Shown: positions 22,991-33,770, counted from the first letter of the stretch. The stretch: DNA of 64,000 bases from Aphelocoma coerulescens (GCF_041296385.1 NW_027183804.1:744001-808000); one strand, 5' to 3'. Notes: a model not told the origin generated them from the letters alone. Numbers and translations: made by a program.

Positions 22991-24149
22991 TAAAGAAAAT
23001 TCATTGCCTTCCTGAGCTGCTTCTTCCCCTCCCTGCATCAGCACTGAGGCACTTGTTAAGCTGCCTTTTGAATAAATGAAACAAGAAAGGCAGCAGGTAG
23101 AAACATGTTTCTGTAATAGGAGATTCATCCTGCTTGATCCAATTTCATTCCTAAGGTCCCTTCAGCTGAAGGCAGCTGTTGTGTCTTTGCTTCTTTTCAA
23201 CTGTTGTCTGCATGTGGTGACCTCAGCCTCGTTTGAGGTTGTGACATCTGTGTTTGTCCTTTTTGTGCCCCTCTGCCTGTGTGCTGGAGTCACTGCTGGA
23301 GCCGGCAATGGTCACTGTTGATGGGCACGGAGGAGCTCTGGGCTGTGGCTGCTGTTGGTTTTTCCCCCCCACCTGTGTTCAAATGACTCTTGGTGAGAAG
23401 CCCGGGGAGAAGTCTCCTCTCCACAGAGCTGGCCAGCCAAGCCAGATGTCCGCTGCAGAGCAGGTTGTGGCTGGTGTTTGCGCTCTGGGGGGCCACCCCC
23501 ACCATGCATGGCTGTATCTCTGGCTTTCCAGTATGGAAAGCAAATCTCAGAGCTGAAGTGGGGTAAACCCTTGCAGGCAGCAATCACAGTGAGCAGCATG
23601 GGTGTGATGTCCCCATTTGTTGGGTAAGGTGCGATATGGTTCCTAACTGCGAATCTTGAAGAAAGGCTCAGGTTTGTCTCCAGTGGAGTGGGCCTGAGCT
23701 GTCACGTGCTCAGGCCCAAACCAAGAGATGCCTTAAGGATCCTGCAGAGAGAAACTGCATTAGGGTGCTTTGCAACACGTTCTGTTTCCTGATTCCATCC
23801 TCACTTTCTTTTGCTGTAGCTTCTTCTCAATGACAGCTCATTGCTGATACATCTTGATAACAGTGGCAGTGTTGGCAGACTTAGCAGGGAATTTTACAGC
23901 TTGAATTTTCAGAGGTAAGTGCTCAGTCTGGGTGCACACTCATCAGTGAGAAATAACTGGTGCTGGTTTGGAGCAGGTGAGGGAGCTTCTCCCCATGTGA
24001 AAGAGAGAAACTTGTGGTGTTCAGCAGGGCTAAGAGTGGGCATTTTCAAGGCAGCAGTCTGGGATCAGTGTCAAAGGGAACTAAGTGACGATTAATTCCT
24101 CATGCAGCTGCTCGGTGAGCTGTAGTTCAGATAACAAAAAGCTAAACTC
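22991..24149 (+). other. HYDIN intron H-I, before provirus
   Basis: About 1.2 kb. The only notable item is an exon-like piece at 23820-23914 with good splice sites but no usable phase. The last six bases (AAACTC, 24144-24149) are the target duplication of the provirus. Confidence 0.55.
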
Positions 24150-24518
24150 AATAGCCAGAGATCTGCCAGGATGAACCACGCTTCTCATAGAGATATGATG
24201 GAACTCCGTTTATTCTATTGTCAGTCCCATAGTTATACTCTAATTCCCCAAGCACGCATAAGCAAGCTCCATACTATTGGATTACAGCTACTGTTCACAT
24301 GGCCTTTAATAGCAAGCGATTGGTTAGAGATTAATATGCATGCGACTAACTAACATAAGTCTTCCTCTCTCTGTGGTCAGCATCGCCCTCCCCAACATCC
24401 TGTTGGCTTGCCACATCAGCATTGCTCCTCTCTTTTTTCCTTAGTCAAGGACAGTTCACTAATATAGCTTGGATTGTGCACGTATACATGTCCCTGTTCA
24501 CTCAGCCATTTCTCTACA
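24150..24518 (-). repeat. 3' LTR of provirus
   Basis: 369 bp, begins TGTAGAGAAATGG on the minus strand right after the polypurine tract and ends GGCTATT next to the duplication AAACTC. Same length as the 5' LTR and differing by 15 substitutions, mostly transitions. The env frame runs into its first 100 bp. Confidence 0.92.
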
Positions 24519-24537
24519 ATTCCCCCTTTTTCTTCTT
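24519..24537 (-). other. polypurine tract of provirus
   Basis: The minus strand reads AAGAAGAAAAAGGGGGAAT immediately before the LTR start TGTAGAG. Position and composition match the plus-strand primer of reverse transcription. Confidence 0.9.
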
Positions 24538-25428
24538 GCACAAGCCAAGCTCGATGAACAACTTTCTCTAAAGCTTTCCATATGCACCCCAAAACACAGC
24601 AAATTATTATTGCCACAATTACTAGTGTAGCTAGCAGACGTAATCCTTCTTGAACCAGATTTCCTAACCATCCTGTCAGACTGAGTGAGGACAGCCACTC
24701 AGAGAAGCTGTCTGTATGGATCTGTATCTTCTGAAAAGCATCTTGCAGTTCTGAGAGCTGTCGATGGATACTCTGGGAATGGTCTGATAGGTTCATACAA
24801 CACATACCTTCAAACTCTTTGCAACCATGGCCGCGAGCTAGCAATAAAAAAATCAATCACAGCTTGATTTTGTAGTACAGCATGCCTAATGCTATCTACA
24901 TCAGTTGAAAGCTCATTTAATATATGGGAAGTCCTATTAAATTCCTTTTCTGACCAACAGGCCAACTTTTTCAGATTGTTATAGCCATGAGCTACAGCAC
25001 CCCCTGGGTTAAAAATAGCCAATGGTATAAACGCACTCAAACTCATAATGTTTACCTTATCATTACAATCTTTATCAAATGTGGAAACACTACGCTGGTA
25101 TCTATTCCACATCCTACTTTTCCAACTTTTCGATGCCGTAATGTTTTTCCGTGCTCGTATAGAAGGGGCAAACATAGTTAGCTTTCCCAGGTAGGAAGGA
25201 CCCCCAATCAGACTATGTGGAATCCCATTCCATGCTCTATCTCCGCATATCAAAAACACTCCAGGAGGTAAAATCTTTCCTCCAGTTGTGTCAATAGACT
25301 CAGCTCCTCCCAATGTGGCCGGCACGTTCCAGCCTGGATGGAGTGTCCTGATACATTCTGTTTCCATGGAAAGGAGCCTATGCCCTGTCGTGCCTGGTAG
25401 TCCTCTGTCCGTTTCTCGCGCTTTCACA

Positions 25429-25800
25429 TGTCGGAGGAAAATAACTTTAAGGGATGGGACTATGCAACTGCACGAATTTATTGTTTAAAATAACAAACGC
25501 ATCAGTCGAGGCGTGAGATTTTACAACACCTCCGAGTAATGGCGACTAGTCACAAGATTTAGGGTTACATCGTAATTTATAACTTTCTAATCCAATAGAT
25601 ACTTAAAACGACATTTTGTTTTAGATTAATGACCTATCACCTGTGGCACTCCTCACTGCATTGCAGCTATGTCTTGACCAATAACTTCTCATGTCACGTA
25701 CACACAGTTGTCTCTCTTGTACCATCTACATTCTTAACTTAAACTATATAAAATCACACTATTATATTTTAAAACCCTTCCCCAAAACACCCAGTGTACA
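25429..25800 (-). mobile_element. probable solo LTR inserted in env
   Basis: The region does not continue the env frame and has LTR features on the minus strand: TG at 25800 (TGTACACTGGG), a TATA-like gattttatatag near 25740-25755, an AATAAA (aaacaataaattc) near 25478-25490, and CA at 25429. It is not similar to the other LTRs in the window. No exact target duplication was found, so the edges are provisional. Confidence 0.6.
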
Positions 25801-26533
25801 ATTTTACTTATAATGAGAGGAACACAAGTTTGTAATCCTTTTGCTTAAAGTCCACAAATCTCTGTCAATTAAGCCAGACCTAGTCTCTTCCAGGGTTGTA
25901 AATCAAAGCCTCCTTTAATTGCAGGAGTTTCTACTCGTCTGTCTCCCACAGTCCTCCCAAGGATCTCCATAGGAGAAAACCCCAGACCCATTGGCATATT
26001 GCATTGGAGGCACCACATTGGAACAGTTGGTCCATGGTGTTACGTTAACAAGAGTACTGGGAAGAAGGGACCCATAAAGCTGTAGCTCTTGAAGAGGCAA
26101 GGTTGCATTTTTTGTTAAATTGGCAATAATACGGGTTTGCTGCAAGGAGTGCCAATAACTAGACCAACAGCCTAAGCACTCACCCCAGTTTCTTTTGTTT
26201 TGCATTTGTTGCTCCACTTCTTCATTGATTTTCCCTATATCTGTCACCCATTTTTGAAATGTGTCCTCGAGTGAGATCCATGGCATGCCAATTAGACGTG
26301 CGAAATGGATCTGCTGCCGATGCCACGGCCAGACAGAAGTCTGTCTGGTTCGCCTGGTGAGCCCATGTTACCCACACATTTTCTCTTTCTGACACTGAAG
26401 TTATCACAGCTTTACTCAGGGTGAAAGTACTTGAGAGGAGGAGCCATGTAGGGCACCATGCCTGGGTTACAGTGGTCTTTTTACTCACTTACAGACGTCT
26501 GATGGCTTCCTTCCCTGCCCACACTTCCAAGCT

Positions 26534-26965
26534 TCATACAAACTCATGTGGATCCCTGAATGAGCTAACTCTTATCTGTTGTGGTGGAATTCCAAACACA
26601 ATAGACGCACACTGCCTAAAACTTCTTGTCTCAGGCACTTGATAACATTCTCCGCATAAACTACCTCGCTCATCTACATTCCAAGTTCCCCTAGTAAGCT
26701 CTTCCCCACAGCCCCCACAGCACAAGCGCAAGCACAAGCTATTATAACAGCATAAACAATTTTTGCAGCGATTAGCATGCACACTTGCTGACTGTTCCCA
26801 GACTCCGAGTGGTCGTACAAATGTGAGGTCGTCGGCCACCAAGCAAAGGTTCACTTCCCAAAGGTTGGGAACATCTGCTGTACATGCCACGTCCTGGCTC
26901 AGTTGCTCATGCACTCGCTGGAGCCGCTTTTGTCGACAGCGGGACTGGGAGCAGGCTTGGTCCAT
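26534..26965 (-). CDS. cysteine-rich 143-residue frame before env
   Basis: An ATG-started minus-strand frame overlaps the end of pol. The N terminus is basic (CRQKRLQRVHEQ). Residues 67-107 hold ten cysteines: CKNCLCC, then C78, then CCGGC (82-86) and CGEC (104-107). This looks metal-binding and recalls, in spacing only, the cysteine cluster of lentiviral transactivators. The frame ends with TGA at 26534. A consensus splice donor (GTAAGTGAG) follows about 40 bases later, at 26492, as expected for a spliced retroviral leader or accessory exon. Alternatives: a long env signal peptide of the Rec/Rem kind, or a decayed env start. I do not recognise the family. Confidence 0.5.
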   Translation of the reverse strand: MDQACSQSRCRQKRLQRVHEQLSQDVACTADVPNLWEVNLCLVADDLTFVRPLGVWEQSASVHANRCKNCLCCYNSLCLRLCCGGCGEELTRGTWNVDERGSLCGECYQVPETRSFRQCASIVFGIPPQQIRVSSFRDPHEFV

Positions 26966-29719
26966 CTGCTAGGAACCCATATTGGTCCGGTATCTGTAGA
27001 AACACAGCTATAACCTCGATCGTTAAATAACAATGGAGCTGCCCCCCCCATTGTCCCATCCATGGGTCTTTATAACAAATTTGTACCCCTGGGGTGGCTT
27101 GTAACCTAATACGTGCGACTACGGGGGGGCTGTTCGGCATCTCCTGCCAAACTCAAAAAATTTAGAGTGAACAGTACCTGTTGCAGCCTAATTACAGGAT
27201 CCGTTTGCTCGGTACCCTTCTGTTTAGCTAAATACTCCTTGATTGTCCGATGGGCCCGTTCTTCAATAGCCTGTCCTGTAGACACATGAGGAATGCCGGT
27301 ACTATGCTTTAACACCCCATAGCTGTAAAAACTTCCGCACTCGATCCCCCACATAAGCAGGCCCATGATCAGTTTTTAAGGAGTCTGGTATACCCATGAT
27401 GGCAAAACATGCAGTTAGGTGGCGAATCACATGGATTGCCTTCTCTCCTGCCTGTGCAGTAGCCCATTATCATTTTAGAAAAGGGATCTACAGTGACATG
27501 CATGTATTTTAAACGCCCAAATTCAGGCACGTTTGACATCCATCTGCCACAGTTCGCACGCCTGCAGCCCTCTTGGGTTCACTCCGAGGCCTAAACTTGA
27601 GCCGTGCTGGCTGCACTGTGGGCAGGCCCTCACAATCCTGTGTGCATCAGTGTTGGTAACGCGGAACTGTCTTTGCAAGGCCTTTGTGGATTGGTGGAAC
27701 ATAGCATGACTGTTATGGGCTGCTGCAAAAGAGTCCTGAGGTGCCTTCAATAGTGGGCTAACCAAGGCATTGGCTCAGGTATTGCCTTCGCCTAATCCTC
27801 AGTCAGAGAGGTGACTTCTGATGTGCAGTATACTGCATGGCTCAGTCCGATCATACTTGCCACACTTCAAAGAACAACTGTCCAAGTTGTGGGTTGCTGG
27901 GTGGTTTAATCAAAGCATCCTTGATTCTCATCACTACATCCACCACGTATAATGAATTGGATACCACATTCAATGGTTCTGTTCTCCACTGTATTAGTGC
28001 CCACGCTACTGCAGCTAATTCAAGTGTCTGTAAAGAGTCCTGATCAGTTCCATACACCAGGTGATGCTTCCATGTGGTCCCCTCTAGCCACATGCAGGCA
28101 GCTTTTCTACTTTGTTTGCCTGCATCAGTAAATACCGTACGTCCCTCTACAGGACGCTTGGACACCTTTGCAGTCTCAAGCCATAGTTGTTTTCCTAACG
28201 TTTGGAGTCGTGCATCCTTTGGGTACCGATCAATAACATCTCCGGGGTAGGCCAGTAACGCCACTTGTAGCGGTTCAGAGTGTTGTAACATCCATTCTTT
28301 CGACTCTGCTTTCAGAGGTAAAGCTATGAATGCAGGTTCCATAGCACCAATTTTAAGAGTCCTAGTCCTGGCTTTGCGAATCAAGTGGGCAATTGCCGCT
28401 GTTCTGGCCCAAATGCTCATTGGAGGTGTGTGCGACGTAAACACCCATTCCAATAGGGCAAATTTGTCATCTGGAGTTTTCAGTCGCTTTGTTGTTGCTT
28501 TGTCGGGTGCTTGTGTTTGTTGCTGTTGTCGCTGCAGCCTGGCACTACAGATTGTGTTATCAACAGGGTCATTTCCCCCCTTTTCCTTTTGCCAGGCCGG
28601 CCACTGACAGAGCATTGCAAAAGGGGAAGCCTCTTGGTTAAATACAAGCACCCCTATGGGTTCATCTGGGAAGCAGTGATCAGCAAAGGCACCTGTTATC
28701 TTGTTCCCAAGATGCTGCAAACAGCAGCGCTGGTCATCGCTAAGCTGGACAGGGCATTGAGGAGAGGTACCGTGTAATAGGGGCATTAGTGGAGCTATTT
28801 CATCATTCCGGAGCCCTGTTATGTTGCAGACCCATTGTAAGTCACCAGTTACAGTCTGAGCATCGTGTAGGCTGGTGACATCAGTGGCAAGAGTAACTTT
28901 TTGAGGGTGTACAGAGCTAGAGGTAAGCACCCATCCAAAATACTTCCAGGGGCTTGATTGTTTCACTTTTTCTGGTGCCACTATAAGATCTCTGTTCTGT
29001 AGCAATTGAGTGATGTAAGAAACATCTTCATCAGTAAAGGGTTGTTGCCGACAAAACAGAATATCGTCCATATAATGGTAGATGATGGTGGCAGAAAAGT
29101 GCTCTCAAACTGGTTCCAATGCCCAATGCACGTATAACTGACACATAGTGGGAGAGTTTTTCATGCCTTGAGGCAGGACAATCCATTCATATCTTTCCGT
29201 TGGGGCGCTTTTATTGACAGAGGGCACTGTGAAAGCAAAGTGCACAGTATCTTCGGATCGTAAGGAAATAGTGAAAAAACAGTCCTTAAGATCAAAAACC
29301 AAAATTTCCCAGTCTCGAGGCAACATAGTAGGAGATGGCATGCCAGGCTGGAGGGCGCCCATAGGCCACATTTGTTCATTTACTGCTCGTAGATCATGCA
29401 AAAGGCGCCACCTTCCGGATTTTTTGGGAATTACAAAGATGGGTGTATTCCATGGACTGATGGAGGGCTTTATGTGGCCTGCTTGCAATTGTTCATGTAT
29501 CAGGTGCTTAGCAATCTGGAGCCACTCTTCATTTAACAGCCACTGCTCTACCCATACAAATTTATCAGTTTTCCATGGAATTCTTGGGGTAGATGGCTGT
29601 TCTGCAGTGGCTGCACCTAAAAAGGTGTTGGCACATTTAATGTGGCCCCTATCTGGCTGAGGATGTCTCGTCCAATGAGACCTCCCAAGCCCCCTGGAAG
29701 GGTCATGACATATGGGCAA
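26899..29719 (-). pseudogene. pol: provirus pol (RT, RNase H, integrase), broken
   Basis: The reverse transcriptase N-terminal half is at 29719-29105 with FDLKDCFF (first catalytic Asp). A single in-frame TGA at 29105-29107 separates it from the rest (29071-27851), which begins at the YMDD catalytic box and runs through thumb and connection to RNase H (VFTDAG, then LELAAV). The third RNase H acidic position is Asn (SNSLY). Integrase follows with several frame changes: zinc-binding HAMFH and CPQC at 27720-27610, core WQMDV at about 27535, TDHGPAY at about 27370 and the Glu region IEERAHRT at about 27265. The C-terminal domain ends with TGA at 26899, overlapping the cysteine-rich frame. Confidence 0.85.
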
Positions 29720-30467
29720 AGAGTAATTTCTTGCCCTTCTGGCAACTTTATTTTATTGCTTGCAAACTGCGCATGGGGGTGGTTTCTCCCCCTACACCTT
29801 GTACTGCATCAATTGCAGGGCACAGAGACCACCATCGAGGCCACTTGTCTCTGCTGATGTTTGTAACATCAGTGCCTGTATCCATCATTGCAGTAATTTG
29901 ATGTGCCTTGGTGTCATTTAACATGGTAATAGTGACCATGGTCCAAAGTTTCATTTGCTGTACAAAATTGATGACTGTTTCCCTGGTGGACCCAAAGCCA
30001 CGGTCTTTGCGATAAGGACGAGTATGAATTTCTTCTCCTGCGGGCTTGTCTATAAACATGAGCTGAGCAATCCGTTGTCCCGCTTTAACGGTAAGAGGGG
30101 GAAACAAGGTATAAGCGCAAATCATAATTTCTCCAGTGTAATCAGCATCAATGACCCCTGGTAAGACTATTAGTACAGCAAGTCCTGTTGATGATCTCCC
30201 TGATAGCAATGCTCCAAATGAACTGTCCACTTCTACCACAGGGCCAAAAACACCTGTGGGAATTTTGTGGACAGTGCTGTCCTTTAAGGTGATATTCACT
30301 GCTGCTGCCAAATCGACTCCCAGGCTTCCCCTGGTGGTGGGGGGGGGAAGGTCTTGGACACTGATGCCTGACTGACTACTTGTGTCGGAGTGTGGTAAGG
30401 CCTCACACTGGATTTCCTGTTTTTTGACCTCTTGCATACGGTTGTAGAATGGGTATCCTTTTGGCAT
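29617..30467 (-). pseudogene. pro: provirus dUTPase-protease (pro)
   Basis: The frame is -1 relative to gag. dUTPase keeps recognisable versions of all five motifs: GSLGVDLAA, LLSGRSS, GVIDADYTGEI, GQRIAQL and RGFGST. The enzyme hydrolyses dUTP and is a marker of betaretroviral pro. Protease follows with the catalytic DTGTDVT, flap GVGG, and GRDIL near the C terminus. A one-base frame change at the C5 run near 29775-29785 interrupts the protease between flap and GRDIL; the 239-codon frame stops at 29748 and the true end is TAG at 29617. Pol then lies in the -1 frame, overlapping the last codons. Confidence 0.85.
30419..30425 (-). promoter_or_regulatory. gag-pro -1 ribosomal frameshift heptamer
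   Basis: The minus-strand heptamer A AAA AAC lies exactly in the gag frame (S-K-N of RSKNRK), inside the gag/pro overlap. Pro is in the -1 frame. The same heptamer class is used at the gag-pro junction of betaretroviruses. About 11 bases later a GTGTG...CACAC inverted repeat could form the stimulatory stem. Confidence 0.75.
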
Positions 30468-32318
30468 TGGTCACACCATACAGCCACCTTGCAAATGCGA
30501 TGAAAATGTCCTTTTTGGCCACAGTGAAAGCAAATTCCTGACTCTTCTCCTTGTGATTTAATGCCCATCTTTGTAACTGCAGTGGCCAGGAGCTTCGTAG
30601 CAGGTTTTATGGCCTCTGCTACCATACTGGCCATAACTTGTCCTTGTTGTTGTTGCACTGCTCGATTGGCTAGCTTGAGCATATCACTTACTTCCGCACC
30701 CCTTGGAAGGGTGGTGAGGACACGTTTCGTATTTGGATTTGCTCCTTCAAAGACCAACAACTTAAACATACTCTGCTTTGCGTCCTCTGTCATGTCTGAT
30801 TGGCTGGCCAGAGCTTGCCAAAGCCTATCGATGAAATGCGAGTATCCTTCAGAATGGCCTTGTTGGATGGTGGCGAAGCTGGGTTGAGGCCGGGAATCAG
30901 GTACTGCGTTGAAGGCTTGGCGGGCAAGCTATGCTGACAGATGATGTACGAGCAACGGGTATTGAAGCAGCACTTGTAAATGTCCATATACTCCAGACCC
31001 GGTCAACATGTCTGGGTTAATACCGTATAGAGGTTCATTCTGCTGTTGCGGACGATTGGCCTCCATCTGTGCTAGTCTTTTCCACTCTCGCTCCCAGTGA
31101 AGGAACTGGGAAGGTGTCAACAGAAACCTTGCCAGGTTAGTGCTGTCTATAGGAGAGTTGGTATCTGCTGTAAAAATCCAATCCAAGGCCATGCGGGTGG
31201 CCTCAGATTTTATTCCATGATCTGTTACAGACTTCTTGGCTTGTTGTAAAATTTTCCAGCAATGCTGCTCATATCGTCATTCACCATTCTGGAATATGAT
31301 GGGGCAGGCAATTTGCTCTGCCGCTTCCCAGTCTCCCTCCAGGATAGCACCTTTTATAATTCCAGACCACCTCTGTCCCAATCGAGAAGTAGTGGAAGCG
31401 CCTGTGACACAGGGTGGAGGTGGTGTGTTATCAAAGTCGGGAGGTGGAGTGGAGGGCTCTACTTGAGCCCATTCCTGTAGTTGCAGGGCTGTCTGGGCCA
31501 CACCCTTTCGGGACGCAGTGGGACCCTGTTGTGGCTCGTGCTTCCGATGGAGCTTTTCTTCCATAGAAGACAGAGCACAATCAAAGTGTGGTTTCATTTG
31601 ATGCATTGCCTCTTCTACTTGATGAGCCCATCTTTCCAATGCTTGTGGGTTCTCACAAGATCCTGGGGGATGAGCAGGTAGCTCATTTGTCTCCTCTGTC
31701 ATTGGTATGTCATCATCTGGCAGAGGAACAGTCTGTGGCTCTGGCCGAAAAACAGTCTGTGGCAGAGAAGCAGTCTGTGGTCTGGGATGAATCTCTGCTG
31801 GCAGCGGAGGTGGAGGGGGTGGGCAAGCAGGGTAGAGGCGCGCTTGACAAGAAGGACCGCCCGTTGCTGTGCCCATTGACTGGTTGACTGTAACTTCCGC
31901 GTTTGCCTTCAGTTTGCTCTGAGGCGCGGCGGCGGTAACTTCCTCTTTTGGCTCTGATTGCAAGAGCTCTTTCTCCTGCTCCCGCAGGAGCTCACTGACA
32001 GTCTCAAAGTGCTTCTCTGCTTTCTGCCCTTTTATCAGCTTGGGCTTTTAAACAGTCCACTCAGCCCCCTGTGCTGCATAGTTCGGGCAGGAGTGACAAC
32101 CCCAGCCGGTGTTGCAATTGCCTCCACCGCAGCTGCAGCTACTTTTGACTCGGCTTGCATATTTTTCAAGGCATTTATAACAGTTCTCCAGGTGGGCCCT
32201 AAGTTTGTCATTGCTTTCCCTTTTCCCTGGATTGTACAGTCTCACAGGTGATCCCCTACTTCCCTCCACTTGGCTGCATCGAAGAGGAGGGGGGGACTCG
32301 CAAACGTCCATGCTCCCG

Positions 32319-32688
32319 TGTAGGTACAAAAATGCTGTTAGCGAGGATTTTCTTGCTATTTTCTAAGTCCGTGAGAGACTTTTCTCTCTCACAGAAGAGG
32401 TAGCAGGGAATGTAAACAACCAAGCCACCTGCAACCTTGAAAAGTCTTGTTTATGGTACAGTAGAAAAATATTTTGACAATGGATGTTTTAGGATTTTAG
32501 CCAATCACCCCCAAGGGGTGGCTGGTCCCTTGTCCAATTAGACTATGAAGAAAAAAGTCTATAAAAGAGTTTGTAAAATAATTAAAGAAATCAATCTTGC
32601 TGCACAATTCCTGCCTGCTGGATCTTCTCCTCCTCCCTATGGCTGCGGGACACGGTGATATACCGTAGGAACCAGGCCGGCGGTAATA
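32319..32688 (+). mobile_element. solo LTR (family A), copy 2, inside provirus gag
   Basis: 370 bp starting TGTAGGTACAAAAATG and ending GGCGGTAATA, flanked by CTCCCG on both sides (32313-32318 and 32689-32694). It has gtctataaaagagtttgt as the TATA region and attaaag downstream. Oriented opposite to the provirus, it is younger than it. Confidence 0.88.
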
Positions 32689-32958
32689 CTCCCGCGCCCA
32701 TAAAACGAGCTTATTTAGATCCTTTTCCTTGACCTCCTCCCCTCGCTTAGTGAGGATACTGAGGAGTAATTCATGTGCTGCTGCAAACTCTAAATCCATG
32801 CTAGCAGGGTATCATGGAGGGAAGGTAGCGACCCTTCTTACTGGCCTGACCGACGTCCTTTGATTCGCGGTCGACACTCTCTGCCTGCAGTGTCTCTGTC
32901 GCTCGTCATCGTCACCCTTCTTTCGGTGATCAGCGAGCATATCTTCCGCTGAGGAACG

Positions 32959-32976
32959 GTCCCTGGTCGGACGCCA
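32959..32976 (-). other. primer-binding site, tRNA-Lys type
   Basis: The minus strand reads TGGCGTCCGACCAGGGAC just downstream of the LTR. It matches the tRNA-Lys3 primer site at 16 of 18 positions by my comparison. Confidence 0.85.
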
Positions 32977-32978
32977 GA

Positions 32979-33347
32979 AATAGCCAGAGATCTGCCAGGA
33001 TGAACCACGCTTCTCATAGAGATATGATGGAACTCCGTTTATTCTATTGTCAGTCCCATAGTTATACCCTAATTCTCCAAGCATGCATAAGCAAGCTCCA
33101 TACTATTGGATTACAGCTACTGTTCACGCGGCCTTTAATAGCAAGCGATTGGTTACAGATTAATATGCACGAGACTAACTAACGTAAGTCTTTCTCTTTC
33201 TATGGTCAGCATCGCCCTCCCCAACATCCTGTTGGCTTGCCACATCAGCATTGCCCCTCTCTTTTTTCCCTAGTCAAGAACAGTTCACTAATATAGCTTG
33301 GATTGTGCACGTATACATGTCCCTGTTCACTCAGCCATTTCTCTACA
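32979..33347 (-). repeat. 5' LTR of provirus
   Basis: 369 bp, TGTAGAGAAATGG to GGCTATT on the minus strand, adjacent to AAACTC (33348-33353). It pairs with 24150-24518. Confidence 0.92.
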
Positions 33348-33440
33348 AAACTCCAAGCACACTTTCATCCTACCAAGATATTCACACCAGGAGTCACAAT
33401 GTAATTGGTGCCTGAATGGATATTTGTGTCCTTTTCGTAG

Positions 33441-33673
33441 GCCTTCCCTACACCAAAAACTTTTGCCTCACTAACACCTCTTCGGCGTCCCTGACATTCA
33501 AGCTCTGCATTCCGGACGATGGTTCAGGGCCTGTTGTTACCTGCTATGACCAAATGCACAACAATACTGACCCATCCTGGAGGAAGGGAATTCATTTTTA
33601 TGTGGAGCCAAAGGAGTTTACAATGACTCCCAGCCAAGGGACCATCCTCCCCCAGGGACACCAGGATACTGAG
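33441..33673 (+). pseudogene. HYDIN: HYDIN exon I
   Basis: 233 nt between cttttcgtag| and |gtatgg, entry phase 1, exit phase 0. It completes the Gly codon of exon H and reads LPYTKNFCLTNTSSASLTFK, then CIPDDGSGPV and VEPKEFTMTPSQGTILPQGH, a complete ASH-domain segment of HYDIN with the Ser-x-Gly-Thr-Ile-x-Pro-Gln-Gly pattern. It is fully open and is the best-preserved exon in the window. Confidence 0.88.
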
Positions 33674-33770
33674 GTATGGGAAGAGTCCAGCTGGTGGGGC
33701 TGAAACTTCACTGGAGTGTGGGAGTGCTTTAGCTCTGCCAGCTTTGAGCATCGTGTGCGTGAGAGACCTG

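Larger units (their letters stand above)
24416..26491 (-). pseudogene. env: provirus env (surface and transmembrane), broken
   Basis: Env mediates receptor binding and membrane fusion. The surface part shows WVTWAHQANQTDFC near its start (about 26380-26350) and NXS/NXT glycosylation sites at 26286-25915. The transmembrane part (25200-24416) has a CX6CC disulfide motif (C-KEFEGM-CC, about 24823-24797), heptad-like helices and a membrane span LRLLATLVIVAIIICCV, and ends inside the 3' LTR. Breaks: no ATG at the surface start, a frame change near 26286, an LTR-like insertion at about 25429-25800, and a frame change at an A7 run near 24845. Relationship to alpharetroviral env is judged by motif only. 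Confidence 0.8.
30296..32799 (-). pseudogene. gag: provirus gag, interrupted by an LTR
   Basis: Gag forms the viral core. It starts at the ATG at 32799 (MDLEFAAAHELLLSILTKRG), a matrix start. At 32689 it is cut by a solo LTR and resumes at 32318 in a segment with cysteines and an in-frame TAG. A Pro-rich stretch (31963-31700) and capsid follow (31963-31277 and 31192-30929, with stops and frame changes). The nucleocapsid at 30793-30296 has two zinc knuckles of the form CX2CX4HX4C (CFHCGQKGHFHRIC and CDQCQKDTHSTTVC). The -1 slip site A AAA AAC lies 11 codons into the region after the knuckles. Confidence 0.85.
24150..33347 (-). mobile_element. full-length betaretrovirus-like provirus
   Basis: 9.2 kb, flanked by the 6-bp duplication AAACTC (24144-24149 and 33348-33353). 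Order on the minus strand: LTR (33347-32979), primer-binding site, gag, dUTPase-protease, pol, cysteine-rich frame, env, polypurine tract, LTR (24518-24150). dUTPase in the pro frame, a two-step -1 frame layout and a Lys-type primer site are hallmarks of betaretroviruses (ERVK group). The env transmembrane part instead has the CX6CC motif of alpha/gamma-type envelopes. All main genes carry stops, frame changes or inserted LTRs, so the element cannot make virus. The LTRs differ at 15 of 369 positions by my count, so the insertion is not recent. It is antisense to HYDIN in the H-I intron. Confidence 0.92.

Noticed and set aside
23820..23914. Exon-like 95-nt piece with good acceptor (ttttgctgtag) and donor (gtaagt) in the HYDIN H-I intron
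   Set aside because: Entered in the phase left by exon H it meets a stop within five codons, and exons H and I already join in phase without it. The resemblance to HYDIN is too weak to call.
26222..26488. Position 26488 as the env start codon
   Set aside because: The codon there is GTG, not ATG, and it overlaps the splice-donor-like GTAAGTGAG. The true start of env cannot be fixed from this copy.
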